From Halioxenophilus sp033283405 (GTDB lineage Bacteria > Pseudomonadota > Gammaproteobacteria > Pseudomonadales > Cellvibrionaceae), in contig NZ_JAWMQR010000003.1 in the NCBI RefSeq assembly GCF_033283405.1, forward strand, positions 558,001 to 622,000: a stretch of 64,000 bases of DNA. Direction: 5' to 3'. Both the position numbers and the translations under genes were made by a program. A model generated the notes under the pieces. It saw nothing but the letters and a program-made list of their open reading frames with translations. It was not told where the DNA came from and did no database searches. This document shows positions 26,390 through 34,661 of the stretch, in pieces (positions within the stretch are counted from its first letter, which is position 1; every line of letters starts with the position of its first letter).

Positions 26390-27367
26390 TTATGGCAAAA
26401 GCACCAATTTGCCTTTTACATCGCGCTGCATCAGTTTGGTTAATGCGGCCGGAGCCTCATTCAATGGCAGTTCCGCATCGGTGACCAGATGCACCTTCCC
26501 GTCTTGGTACCATTGAAACAGCTCCCGAAGGTTGTCGGCATAGACCTGGGGTTCTGCCTGAGTAAAATTCCCCCAGAAAACACCAATCACGCTGTACTCT
26601 TTCACCAGGGTAAGATTGACCGGCAGCTGTGGAATCTTGCCACTGGCAAAACCAATCACCAGAATTCGACCGTTACGAGCCATGGTGCGGGTACAGGCAT
26701 CGAAGGCATCCCCGCCCACCGGGTCGTAGACCACATCGACACCTTTACCACCGGTAATCTCTTTCACCGCACTACGCAGATCCTGGTCTTTATAGTTAAT
26801 CAGCACATCGGCACCATTTGCCGCAGCGATATCCAGCTTTTCTTTACTGGAACAGGCGGCGATGACACGCGCTCCCATGGCTTTACCAATTTGCACCGCC
26901 GCCACGCCGGTTCCACCCGCCGCGCCCAGCACCAGAAGCGTTTCACCCGCTTTTAATTGCGCGCGCTGCTTTAACGCGTGGTGCGCCGTGCCATGGGCAC
27001 AGGCCAGGTTGGCAGCGTCGCTGTAGGGCATGGCGTCGGGAATGGGGATAACACACACGCCCGGCACGGCTACCTTTTCCGCATAAGCACCGTAGGCTGG
27101 TGCCATACCCATAACCCGCACACCAGGTTCAACTCCCTGCACGCCTTCCCCCACCGCCTCCACATCACCGGAAAATTCAAAACCGGGAGTGAATGGCAGT
27201 GCGGGCTTCACCTGATATAACCCTTGCACAATCAAGGCATCGGGATAATTCACTCCCGCCGCTCGAACCCGAACAACGACCTCGCCTGCATTGAGTTCTG
27301 GCTCCGGCACATCGGCAAAAGACAGCTTTTCAATAGGCGCAAACTCATTACACACGATCGCTTTCAT
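26390..27367 (-). CDS. Zinc-free MDR quinone oxidoreductase-like protein
   Basis: A 325-residue medium-chain dehydrogenase/reductase of the NADPH:quinone oxidoreductase class. It has the GroES-like N-terminal part (AAGVNYPDALIVQG, TPGFEFSGDV) and the Rossmann motif LGAAGGTGVAAVQIGKAMGA; no structural-zinc Cys cluster is seen. Such enzymes reduce quinones or the double bond of enoyl or enone substrates. It lies 12 bp after the APH kinase gene and 27 bp before the first SDR, so it is part of the same operon. Confidence 0.9.
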   Translation of the reverse strand: MKAIVCNEFAPIEKLSFADVPEPELNAGEVVVRVRAAGVNYPDALIVQGLYQVKPALPFTPGFEFSGDVEAVGEGVQGVEPGVRVMGMAPAYGAYAEKVAVPGVCVIPIPDAMPYSDAANLACAHGTAHHALKQRAQLKAGETLLVLGAAGGTGVAAVQIGKAMGARVIAACSSKEKLDIAAANGADVLINYKDQDLRSAVKEITGGKGVDVVYDPVGGDAFDACTRTMARNGRILVIGFASGKIPQLPVNLTLVKEYSVIGVFWGNFTQAEPQVYADNLRELFQWYQDGKVHLVTDAELPLNEAPAALTKLMQRDVKGKLVLLP

Positions 27368-27379
27368 AGAAGATCTCTC

Positions 27380-28405
27380 TTATTCAATTAATTGATTGGC
27401 CATGTGTGCGAGAACATCAACCAACTTACCCATTGCCAAAGCATTGGCATTCGATGCGTTGCCCTGTTGGGCTCGCTTGTAAACGCCCTGAACAATGGAC
27501 GCCAATCGGAAAAAACTGAAAGCCAAATAGAAGTTCCAGTTATCAATGGATGGAACACCGCGTAACACGCAATATTGATTAACAATTTCTGCTTCGGTGG
27601 GCAACCCCAGCTCGACCCGATTGAGCCCACCCAACCCTTTGCCGTGATCTGAGGGTGGCAAACGCAGGCACATGCAAAAGTAGGCTAAATCGGCCAGCGG
27701 GTGGCCCAAGGTGGCCAGCTCCCAATCCAACACCGCCCGGCCCCGGGCTTCACCGTTGTAGAAGATAATATTGTCGATGCGAAAATCGCCGTGCACTAGG
27801 CTAACCTGACCATCCTCTGCTGGACAGTGCGCATCCAGCCACAAGATTAAACGCTCAACCTCGGGTTTATGGTCAGTTTCCGCGGCTCGATACTGCTGCG
27901 TCCACCGACCAATTTGCCGCTCAAAATAATTGCCGGGGCGACCAAACTCTGCCAAACCGACTTTATTGACATCCAGATTATGGATAGCGGCTAATATGCG
28001 GATAATTTCTGAGTAGTAGGCTTTGCGTTGATCCATAGCCACAGCCGGCAGCGCGGGATCCCAAAAAATTTCGCCAGGTTCATAGCTCATCAGATAGAAC
28101 ATTGAACCAATAACATCGCAATCCTGGCAGAGGTGTAAAGCGCGGGCGACGGGCACCTCGCTTTGTGACAATGCCGTAAGCACCTGATACTCTCGATCCA
28201 CCGCGTGAGCCGACTTCAACAGTTTTCCCGGTGGTTGCCGGCGCAAAACATACTGATCACTGGCGGCTTGAATTAGAAATGTCGGATTGGATTGCCCACC
28301 AGCGAATTTTTCCGCGGTTATCGGGCCAGAAAAGCCATCAACATGTCGTTCCAGATACTCACTGAGGAGCACTACATCGATTTCGTTGACTGTACTGTCA
28401 GACAT
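27380..28405 (-). CDS. APH-family kinase, ACAD11 N-terminal-like
   Basis: A 341-residue phosphotransferase of the aminoglycoside-phosphotransferase fold. GGQSNPTFLIQ, YVLRRQPPGKLLKSAHAVDREY, the catalytic LVHGDFRIDNIIF and VLDWELATLGHPLADLAYF all match the kinase half of mammalian ACAD10/11. It is therefore very unlikely to be a drug-resistance enzyme; the expected role is phosphorylation of a hydroxyacyl-CoA. First gene of the minus-strand operon running to the ACAD11-like dehydrogenase at 23418, with the MDR gene 12 bp downstream. Confidence 0.9.
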   Translation of the reverse strand: MSDSTVNEIDVVLLSEYLERHVDGFSGPITAEKFAGGQSNPTFLIQAASDQYVLRRQPPGKLLKSAHAVDREYQVLTALSQSEVPVARALHLCQDCDVIGSMFYLMSYEPGEIFWDPALPAVAMDQRKAYYSEIIRILAAIHNLDVNKVGLAEFGRPGNYFERQIGRWTQQYRAAETDHKPEVERLILWLDAHCPAEDGQVSLVHGDFRIDNIIFYNGEARGRAVLDWELATLGHPLADLAYFCMCLRLPPSDHGKGLGGLNRVELGLPTEAEIVNQYCVLRGVPSIDNWNFYLAFSFFRLASIVQGVYKRAQQGNASNANALAMGKLVDVLAHMANQLIE

Positions 28406-28502
28406 AAATCACGTCTCGTATTTTATCGTTATCGGTATTTGTACGGCACGCACCTAAAAACGTGCTGACCAAAATAAGACCTTAGTAAAGCGGAGTTAGC
28501 AA

Positions 28503-28553
28503 ATGAGCCGGCAACAATTCGAACAAATAGAGCCTAACAACGAGGATGTCTAA
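28503..28553 (+). CDS. Possible 16-residue small ORF
   Basis: ATG at 28503 with GGAG at 28492-28495 and a 7-base spacing; it encodes MSRQQFEQIEPNNEDV then a stop. It runs opposite to both neighbouring operons. Only the ribosome binding site speaks for it; nothing is recognisable. Confidence 0.15.
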   Translation: MSRQQFEQIEPNNEDV

Positions 28554-28567
28554 CAGCCATTTCGAGC

Positions 28568-28578
28568 GAACAACTTTC
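28568..28578 (-). promoter_or_regulatory. Shared motif upstream of the APH operon
   Basis: Minus-strand GAAAGTTGTTC, 163 bp upstream of the kinase start, is identical to 32963-32973 upstream of the TonB receptor and in the same orientation. It could be a common regulator site; this rests on one 11-base match. Confidence 0.25.
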
Positions 28579-28600
28579 GCGCATTTGGTGAACGATACCA

Positions 28601-28741
28601 ATGGCCAAAACTTTCACGGCCACTGACAAAAAAGGCCCTATACGCGAAGAAGAAAAAGAGCAGTTTTTCAAAAAGCAACCACGGTTCGAAAACTATAAGA
28701 AATACCCGCTCGTCGGACTCCGTATTTTATTGACGCGGTAG
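28601..28741 (+). CDS. Possible 46-residue small ORF
   Basis: An uninterrupted plus-strand frame of 46 codons, rich in Lys, Glu and Phe, ending 15 bp inside the 3' end of the convergent ligase gene. A weak GGTGAA precedes the ATG. No family recognised; it could be chance or a gene remnant. Confidence 0.2.
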   Translation: MAKTFTATDKKGPIREEEKEQFFKKQPRFENYKKYPLVGLRILLTR

Positions 28742-30319
28742 CTCTCTGCGCAGCACCTTGCCAACATTGCTTTTTGGCAATGAAGCAATTAGTTCAACCT
28801 GCTTGGGAATTTTGTAGCCCGTTAAAAGCCCACGCATGAACTTTTTCAGCTCGTCTTTATCCAGCTCACCCGATTTGGAGACCACGTACAACTTCACTGC
28901 TTCCCCGGACACATCGTCAGGCACGCCAATAGCAGCGCACTCCTGCACGCCCGGGAATTGACAGGCGATATCCTCAACCTCATTGGGATAGACGTTAAAA
29001 CCAGAGACTACAATCATATCTTTTTTGCGATCGACTATGCGCACATAACCATCGGGCAGGATTTCTGCCATATCACCAGTACGCAGCCAGCCCTCTTCCG
29101 AAAGGATTTCGGCTGTCGCCTCCGGCCGCTGCCAGTAACCCAGCATCACTTGCGGCCCACGCAAGCAGAGTTCACCAATCTCGCCAATGGGCAGATCATT
29201 GCCTTGACCATCGATGGTTTTTACTTCGGTACTTGGCACGGGGCGGCCGACAGTACCTGGGTGGATATTTTCGGGTGGATTGCTGACTACGGTCGGTGAA
29301 GCTTCGGTTAAACCATAGCCTTCGGATATCTGTATACCAGTAAGTTCTTTCCAGGCCTTTGCGGTTTCTGATGTCAGCGCCATGCCACCAGAGGTGGTAC
29401 TGCGCAGCGACGATAGATCGACAGAGCGAAATTCCTCGCTGTGCAGCAAGGCATTGAACAGGGTATTCAAGCCGACGAAGCCGGTAATCTTGTAGGGCTT
29501 AATTTCGTTCACCAACGCGGGAATATCCCGGGGATTGGCAATCAAAATATTGTGACTCCCCTTCGACAGGTTTGCCATGCAGTGCACGGTAAACGCATAG
29601 ATATGGTAGAGGGGTAATGGGCAGACGGTAATTTCCATTCCTTCACGAAAGATCGCGTTGCAGTGCTCGGTCACCTGCAAGGTGTTAGCCACTAAATTTC
29701 TGTGGGTCAGCATCGCTCCTTTCGAAACACCGGTGGTACCACCGGTGTATTGCAACATTGCAACATCCGATGGTTTGATCTCAACAGGCTCGGGGATTTG
29801 ATTAATTCCCAGAGAAAGCGCTTGACTAAAGGTTATTGACGGCACACCCATGGCTGGATAATCGTCTGCAGCAACCGGGGCTGGGCTGGCAGGTTTAAGA
29901 AACGGCCCCATCTCCATCGGCGCCGTCACAATGACACTTTCGATACAGGAGTTGGCAATTACCTCGGGCGCTGCCGCTACCGTTAAGGTGGACACCACCC
30001 AGAGCTTGGCTCCAGAGTCATTAAACTGGTGTTCCATCTCTCTTGGAGTGTAAAGCGGGTTAGTATTAACAATAACCAAGCCCGCCTTTAGCGCGCCAAA
30101 AAGAATTACCGGGTATTGCAATAGGTTGGGTAACTGCACGGCCATGCGATCGCCTGGCCGAAGGCCGGAATGCTTTTGTAAGTAAACGGCAAAAGCATCA
30201 CTCAAACGATCCAGGTCGGCATAGGTTAAAAGCTGGCCCAAGCCAGAAAAGGCGATTTTATCGCGAAATTTATGACACGCGGGTGTGATAATTTGGGGGA
30301 TAGTCTGCTCTAGATTCAT
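28727..30319 (-). CDS. Long-chain fatty-acid-type CoA ligase
   Basis: A 530-residue AMP-binding enzyme that activates a carboxylic acid to its CoA thioester. P-loop LQYTGGTTGVSKGAMLTHRN, the YGLTEASP motif, TGDMAEI and DGYVRIVDRKKDMI, and the C-terminal Lys in SNVGKVLRREL are all in place, with a length typical of FadD-like ligases. The ATG at 30319 follows GAGAGAG and matches the family N-terminus; a frame from 30346 would add nine unlikely residues. It lies downstream of the TonB receptor on the same strand, 143 bp away, suggesting uptake followed by activation of the same acid. Confidence 0.92.
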   Translation of the reverse strand: MNLEQTIPQIITPACHKFRDKIAFSGLGQLLTYADLDRLSDAFAVYLQKHSGLRPGDRMAVQLPNLLQYPVILFGALKAGLVIVNTNPLYTPREMEHQFNDSGAKLWVVSTLTVAAAPEVIANSCIESVIVTAPMEMGPFLKPASPAPVAADDYPAMGVPSITFSQALSLGINQIPEPVEIKPSDVAMLQYTGGTTGVSKGAMLTHRNLVANTLQVTEHCNAIFREGMEITVCPLPLYHIYAFTVHCMANLSKGSHNILIANPRDIPALVNEIKPYKITGFVGLNTLFNALLHSEEFRSVDLSSLRSTTSGGMALTSETAKAWKELTGIQISEGYGLTEASPTVVSNPPENIHPGTVGRPVPSTEVKTIDGQGNDLPIGEIGELCLRGPQVMLGYWQRPEATAEILSEEGWLRTGDMAEILPDGYVRIVDRKKDMIVVSGFNVYPNEVEDIACQFPGVQECAAIGVPDDVSGEAVKLYVVSKSGELDKDELKKFMRGLLTGYKIPKQVELIASLPKSNVGKVLRRELPRQ

Positions 30320-30462
30320 TGCATCTCTCTCTGGATCGCGCAACACGAGCTGGAAAAAGTTCAGATCGATATTGGCGTTTGAACCAATTCAAACCGAAAA
30401 TAGTGGTGTGAATAACTAGCAGTTTGCCCCGCCGCCGGTATGGCGACAGGGCAAAACAGGGA

Positions 30463-32829
30463 TTAGAAGTTATATTGCATTTCGATGCCGTATACACGAC
30501 CTTTGGTCAATGGTGAGAAGGTACCACCAGCAGGAAAACCAGCAATGGTGTCCGGCAGCTGGGTATCGCCACCATGCTTCACTTCATCCAGCAGGTTTTT
30601 GCCATATAGACCAACATTCCAGTGACCATCATTGGTATAGAAATCGATGCCGGCATCAACAATCTCCTGCTCGGTGATATAGCCATAGTTGCTATCTGTG
30701 TAGGCAGATTCATCACGGTAGGCGTAACTTAGACGTGAGGTGATGTAACCCACAGAACCAACATTCAGATCCCATACCACACCAACGCTATAGGTAAGCT
30801 CAGGCGCTCGCGGAAGATCCAATTTCTTATCGATATTGTTGGTCTCACCATCACCATTCAAATCGGCTTTTACCTTGGTGTATTCAGAATCGGTTAAACC
30901 CAGTGACGCGGTCAGTAACAGGCCGGTGGTTACCGAATAAGCACCATCAAGTTCCAGCCCCATAATGGTGGCATCGGCCGTATTGCGCACCAGCTGCACC
31001 GTGCCTAACGCACCGGGGAAATTGAGCTCCCGCTGCATATCGGTGACATCGGTATAGAAGAGTGCAGCGTTCAGGCGACCGCGGCTGTAGGTTGACTTAT
31101 AGCCCAATTCGTAACTATCCACCTGCTCGTCGTCAAATGGCCCCGGGGTATCATCAGGATTGAGGGAAGTGTTTCTTAGGTTATAACCACCTGAGCGGAA
31201 ACCTCGAGTCCAGTGGGTATAGAGCTGGGCATCATCGGAAAGTAGATAGGTTAACCCCAACTTGGGTGAGAGGCTGCTCCAGCTGTCGTCATGGACAAAG
31301 TCTGGTTCACACTCCTGCTCCGGAGTACTGGCAAAAGCGATATCACAGATATCCGAGCGTACATATTGCGGTAGGCCAACAAACCCAGCACCAAGACCAC
31401 TGATATTATGACTGAGAGAGGCAATTTCGACCTCTTTCTTCTCATTGGTGTAGCGAATACCCGCTGTTAGCACCAACGACTCAGTCAGGTCGTAATCCAC
31501 CGATGCAAATGCACCCACGGTTTCCACGTCGTACAAGCCGCCCCCAGTAAATTGCAAGAAGGGAGCACGTACACCAAACAACGCTGCTGACAATTCCGTG
31601 GCCAGATCACGCCCTTCGGAGTAGTCGACATTATTGGTGTAATAGAATAGCCCGGTAGTCACCGTAGCCCGATCGGCAAAAGTACCGGTGTAGCGCAGCT
31701 CATTACTAAACTGCTCAGCTTCGGTTTTTGAATACCCCTTAAAGATATCCAGCGGTTGCGAGTCGATATCACCCAGGGATTCAGCATCGTAAGAGCGCCA
31801 GCCAAAAATATTGGTGATGGTACCGTCACCAAACCCGACATCAATATTGGTTTCGAAGCTGACAAAATCGGCATCAGTATTGTAGTAGCCAGTTTCATCT
31901 ACTGAGAAATCAAAGCTATCTCGGTCATAGTTGACCCACGCACCAGGCGTACCGGCGCCATTGGTGTGCGCTTGACCGGCAGGACCATCACTCTCTACCT
32001 CAGAGTGCTCATAGCGAAGGGTAAATTCGGTGTTGGCAGTTGGCGTCCACACCGCAACACCGCGGTACATCTGCTGTTCGGCCGCACCAAAGTCCTCGCC
32101 ATTGTATTTGTTCTCAAACCAGCCATCGTCATTGTTATAGTAGGCGGTAAATTTTCCGGCCAGGGTATCGGTCAACGGGCCACTGACTGTACCCATCAAA
32201 TAGCTATTCAAGCCACCATCACCACCACCATCGACGGCAGCACGTACCTTCGCCTCGAATTCATCACCTGGTTTTTTTGTGTTGATCAGAATCGCACCGC
32301 CGGTAACATTCTTACCAAACAGAGTCCCCTGTGGACCGCGCAGCACTTCAATACTTTCCAGATCAAAAACATCAAACACCTGGCCCGCTGATAACCCCAT
32401 ATAAACGCCATCGACAAACAAACCGACAGTCGGGTCAATCGAGATAATGGAGCTGTTAATGCCAAGGCCACGAATGGAGAAGTTGGCGTAGCCTTTTACG
32501 GTGCCGGTATCATCCAAAGAGACATTGGGCATACCCACAGATAGGCTTTGCAGGTCGCGCACCTTCAAAGCATCCAGCTGATCGGAACCATAGGCGGTAA
32601 TTGCCAGTGGTACGTCTTGAGAATTCTCTTCCCGCTTACGAGCGGTTACGACAATTTCTTCCAATAAGACAGCAGAGCCGCCTTTTCTGGGGCCCTCACC
32701 CTGGGCAGATGCGGCCACACTAAGACCGGCACCACAACTGCCAACGAGAAGAGAAACGAGTAAGCGACGTGGGAATTTCTTGGTTAAAGGATTGTGTGGT
32801 TGCATTGAACCACATGAACACTGCAGCAT
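30463..32829 (-). CDS. TonB-dependent outer membrane receptor
   Basis: A 788-residue receptor: N-terminal signal region (about residues 20-43, ending ASAQ), TonB box EEIVVTAR (57-64), plug domain with IRGLG and VDGVYMG, VLRGPQGTLFGKNVTGGAI, and a 22-strand-type barrel ending in a C-terminal Phe (EMQYNF). The type (VPLAITAY after the TonB box) is common in marine gammaproteobacteria next to lipid or terpenoid degradation genes; the ligand is unknown. AAGGAGA a few bases upstream fixes the start at 32829 and not at 32874. Divergent AraC-family regulator upstream, acyl-CoA ligase downstream. Confidence 0.93.
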   Translation of the reverse strand: MLQCSCGSMQPHNPLTKKFPRRLLVSLLVGSCGAGLSVAASAQGEGPRKGGSAVLLEEIVVTARKREENSQDVPLAITAYGSDQLDALKVRDLQSLSVGMPNVSLDDTGTVKGYANFSIRGLGINSSIISIDPTVGLFVDGVYMGLSAGQVFDVFDLESIEVLRGPQGTLFGKNVTGGAILINTKKPGDEFEAKVRAAVDGGGDGGLNSYLMGTVSGPLTDTLAGKFTAYYNNDDGWFENKYNGEDFGAAEQQMYRGVAVWTPTANTEFTLRYEHSEVESDGPAGQAHTNGAGTPGAWVNYDRDSFDFSVDETGYYNTDADFVSFETNIDVGFGDGTITNIFGWRSYDAESLGDIDSQPLDIFKGYSKTEAEQFSNELRYTGTFADRATVTTGLFYYTNNVDYSEGRDLATELSAALFGVRAPFLQFTGGGLYDVETVGAFASVDYDLTESLVLTAGIRYTNEKKEVEIASLSHNISGLGAGFVGLPQYVRSDICDIAFASTPEQECEPDFVHDDSWSSLSPKLGLTYLLSDDAQLYTHWTRGFRSGGYNLRNTSLNPDDTPGPFDDEQVDSYELGYKSTYSRGRLNAALFYTDVTDMQRELNFPGALGTVQLVRNTADATIMGLELDGAYSVTTGLLLTASLGLTDSEYTKVKADLNGDGETNNIDKKLDLPRAPELTYSVGVVWDLNVGSVGYITSRLSYAYRDESAYTDSNYGYITEQEIVDAGIDFYTNDGHWNVGLYGKNLLDEVKHGGDTQLPDTIAGFPAGGTFSPLTKGRVYGIEMQYNF

Positions 32830-33434
32830 GGATGTCTCCTTGTTATTATTATGCGATTCAGATTTATTATGCATAGCCGATTAAAACCGGTTAATAATAA
32901 TTCTGATCCACTGAAATCGAATCACAAACACCAGCATATACTTGTTGGCAACCAGTGTTTATGAACAACTTTCAACTGAGCGAAAGTCTAGAGCAAAGGG
33001 GGTAACCCTCAATAACATTTTCTACCATGTTGACTGGCAAAAAAAATCGTGCCACCTGCCAATTGATGGCCGACAAATGATACCCACCCAGCCTGTGGAA
33101 AAGTAGTAACAACACCCCAGATTTTGATTTAAAAAAGTCACTGTTTGGTCAACTTTTACAGCACCGCACCTATGATAATTACCTATCCAACAAAGCTTTA
33201 CCGGCCGGCGCACAGGAATTCGACAGGTGTAACAAAAGGTAACACACATCATTTCTCCCTATATTCCGTTACTTTTGCCGCCAGCCGCTTTACACTCAGT
33301 CACTTCGTATCGCGCTTTAGAGCGCCATAATCACCACCAAACCATAGGCTGATGCGAACCACTGTTTATTCAAACACGGGCCACCCAATAGGTCGGCCAC
33401 AGAAGCCAAACTACTAGAATAATTAGCAGGGCAG
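32830..33434. other. Divergent intergenic region between the TonB receptor and AraC genes
   Basis: About 600 bp with no supported gene. It must hold both promoters. It contains the GAACAACTTTC copy at 32963-32973 on the receptor side. No clear -35/-10 pair could be assigned by eye. Confidence 0.5.
32963..32973 (-). promoter_or_regulatory. Shared motif upstream of the TonB receptor
   Basis: Minus-strand GAAAGTTGTTC, 134 bp upstream of the receptor start; the same 11-mer occurs at 28568-28578 upstream of the APH operon. A related GCGAAAGT sits beside it (32980-32987). Candidate site for the AraC-type regulator encoded next door. Confidence 0.25.
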
Positions 33435-34556
33435 ATGAACAGCGAAATCAAAAATAGACATTTTTTGCCACAGGAACTGTCGGGAAAGAATCGAATGACC
33501 GAAGAAGAAATTACCATTCCGGCCAGTTACATTAAAACCTTACTACGCCAGGTCGCCGAAAAGGGCTACGACACCGAGCAACTCCTGCAGGATGTGGGCA
33601 TCGACCATTCACTGCTCGAGCGCGAGCGCTACTTTTCAGCGGTGCTCTACGGCAAACTCTATCAACGTGTCATCTGGGTGATGCAGGATGAGTGGTTTGG
33701 CGTATTGAGCGGCGGCAAAATTCGTCGCGGCTCTTTTCGGTTATTGTGTTTGTTGCTAGTGCAGTGCAAAACCTTGCATCAGGCCATTATTCGCGCCTGG
33801 GAATTTGGGCGCATCTGTCGCGGTTTTAAGATCAGTGAGCGACTGGAGATCAACGACAATGTCGCCAGAATTACTCTAGCGCCTTTGGAAGGGGTTAACG
33901 ACGATGAGTTCCGGGAACTCATGTCACAAGCATCGCCGGTAAAAATACGCTACACCATCGCCTCCGGCCAGCGCCTTTGGAGCTGGTTGATTGGCACGGA
34001 ATTGCAAACACTGCGCACCTTTTATACCTTCGATCAACCCGAGCAGGAGTGGGAGATGTCGCAATACAATGCCGGTGATGTGCTCTTCAACCAGTCGTTT
34101 AACGGCTTTGAATTCCCATTAAAGTTTCTCGACTACTCCATTATCCAAACCGAAGAGACCCTGGAGGATTTCCTCCGGGTCGCCCCCTTTGGCCTGCTGG
34201 TTAATGTCGACAGTGGCAAAACCACCAAGGCACGCGTTAAAGCAATCCTCAATCAGAATGTTGGCCACACCATGCTCGGCGCCGAGCGAGTCGCCGACAA
34301 GCTCAATATGTCGGTCACCACACTGCGTCGCCACCTGCAGATTGAGGGCACCTCATTCCAGCGGCTTAAAGATGAGTGCCGTATGGAAGCAGCATTCCAC
34401 TACCTGGGCTGCCCCGACCTCAGTAACCGCGAGATAGCCGACCGTCTGGGCTTTGATGAATTGAGCGTGTTTTTCCGCGCCTTTAAAAAGTGGACTGGTA
34501 TCACACCAGGACAATACCGAGCCACGGAACTCGGCCATAAAAATGGCCACAAGTAA
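33435..34556 (+). CDS. AraC-family transcriptional regulator
   Basis: A 373-residue regulator with an N-terminal arabinose-binding-like (PF12625 type) sensor domain (about residues 30-215) and a C-terminal double helix-turn-helix (about 270-365; VADKLNMSVTTLRRHLQ and IADRLGFDELSVFFRAFKKWTGITPGQYR). Regulators of this OruR/ArgR-like type usually sense an organic acid or its CoA ester. It is divergent from the TonB receptor gene and probably controls it and the nearby catabolic genes. The ATG at 33435 is kept; a second ATG at 33495 with GGGAAAGAA upstream is possible. Confidence 0.9.
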   Translation: MNSEIKNRHFLPQELSGKNRMTEEEITIPASYIKTLLRQVAEKGYDTEQLLQDVGIDHSLLERERYFSAVLYGKLYQRVIWVMQDEWFGVLSGGKIRRGSFRLLCLLLVQCKTLHQAIIRAWEFGRICRGFKISERLEINDNVARITLAPLEGVNDDEFRELMSQASPVKIRYTIASGQRLWSWLIGTELQTLRTFYTFDQPEQEWEMSQYNAGDVLFNQSFNGFEFPLKFLDYSIIQTEETLEDFLRVAPFGLLVNVDSGKTTKARVKAILNQNVGHTMLGAERVADKLNMSVTTLRRHLQIEGTSFQRLKDECRMEAAFHYLGCPDLSNREIADRLGFDELSVFFRAFKKWTGITPGQYRATELGHKNGHK

Positions 34557-34564
34557 GCCGCAAT

Positions 34565-34590
34565 AAAAAACCGGCGCCTAGGCGCCGGTT
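34565..34590 (-). terminator. Rho-independent terminator of the beta-oxidation operon
   Basis: On the minus strand AACCGGCGCCTAGGCGCCGG forms a GC-rich hairpin with a CTAG loop and is followed by six T. It lies 71 bp after the acyl-CoA dehydrogenase stop (34662). On the plus strand there is no T-run, so it serves the minus strand mainly. Confidence 0.85.
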
Positions 34591-34661
34591 AATGCCCTAA
34601 TCAACCTTATCCGTTGCAAACGCCAACTCTGTAACCAGCCTGCTAAACGGAGCCGGCCACA

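Larger units (their letters stand above)
28406..28726. other. Intergenic stretch upstream of the APH operon
   Basis: It should hold the promoter of the APH operon (minus strand). The 11-mer GAACAACTTTC (28568-28578) recurs upstream of the TonB receptor. Two tiny plus-strand frames are open: 28503-28553 (16 codons, with GGAG 7 bases upstream) and 28601-28741 (46 codons, Lys/Glu-rich, overlapping the ligase 3' end by 15 bp). Neither is recognisable. Confidence 0.5.

Noticed and set aside
27380..28405. Aminoglycoside resistance kinase
   Set aside because: Its motifs follow the ACAD10/11 kinase half and the operon is metabolic, so a resistance call would mislead.
30422..30456. GC-rich hairpin after the TonB receptor gene as a terminator
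   Set aside because: The stem is interrupted and no T-run follows on the minus strand; the ligase gene downstream may be co-transcribed.
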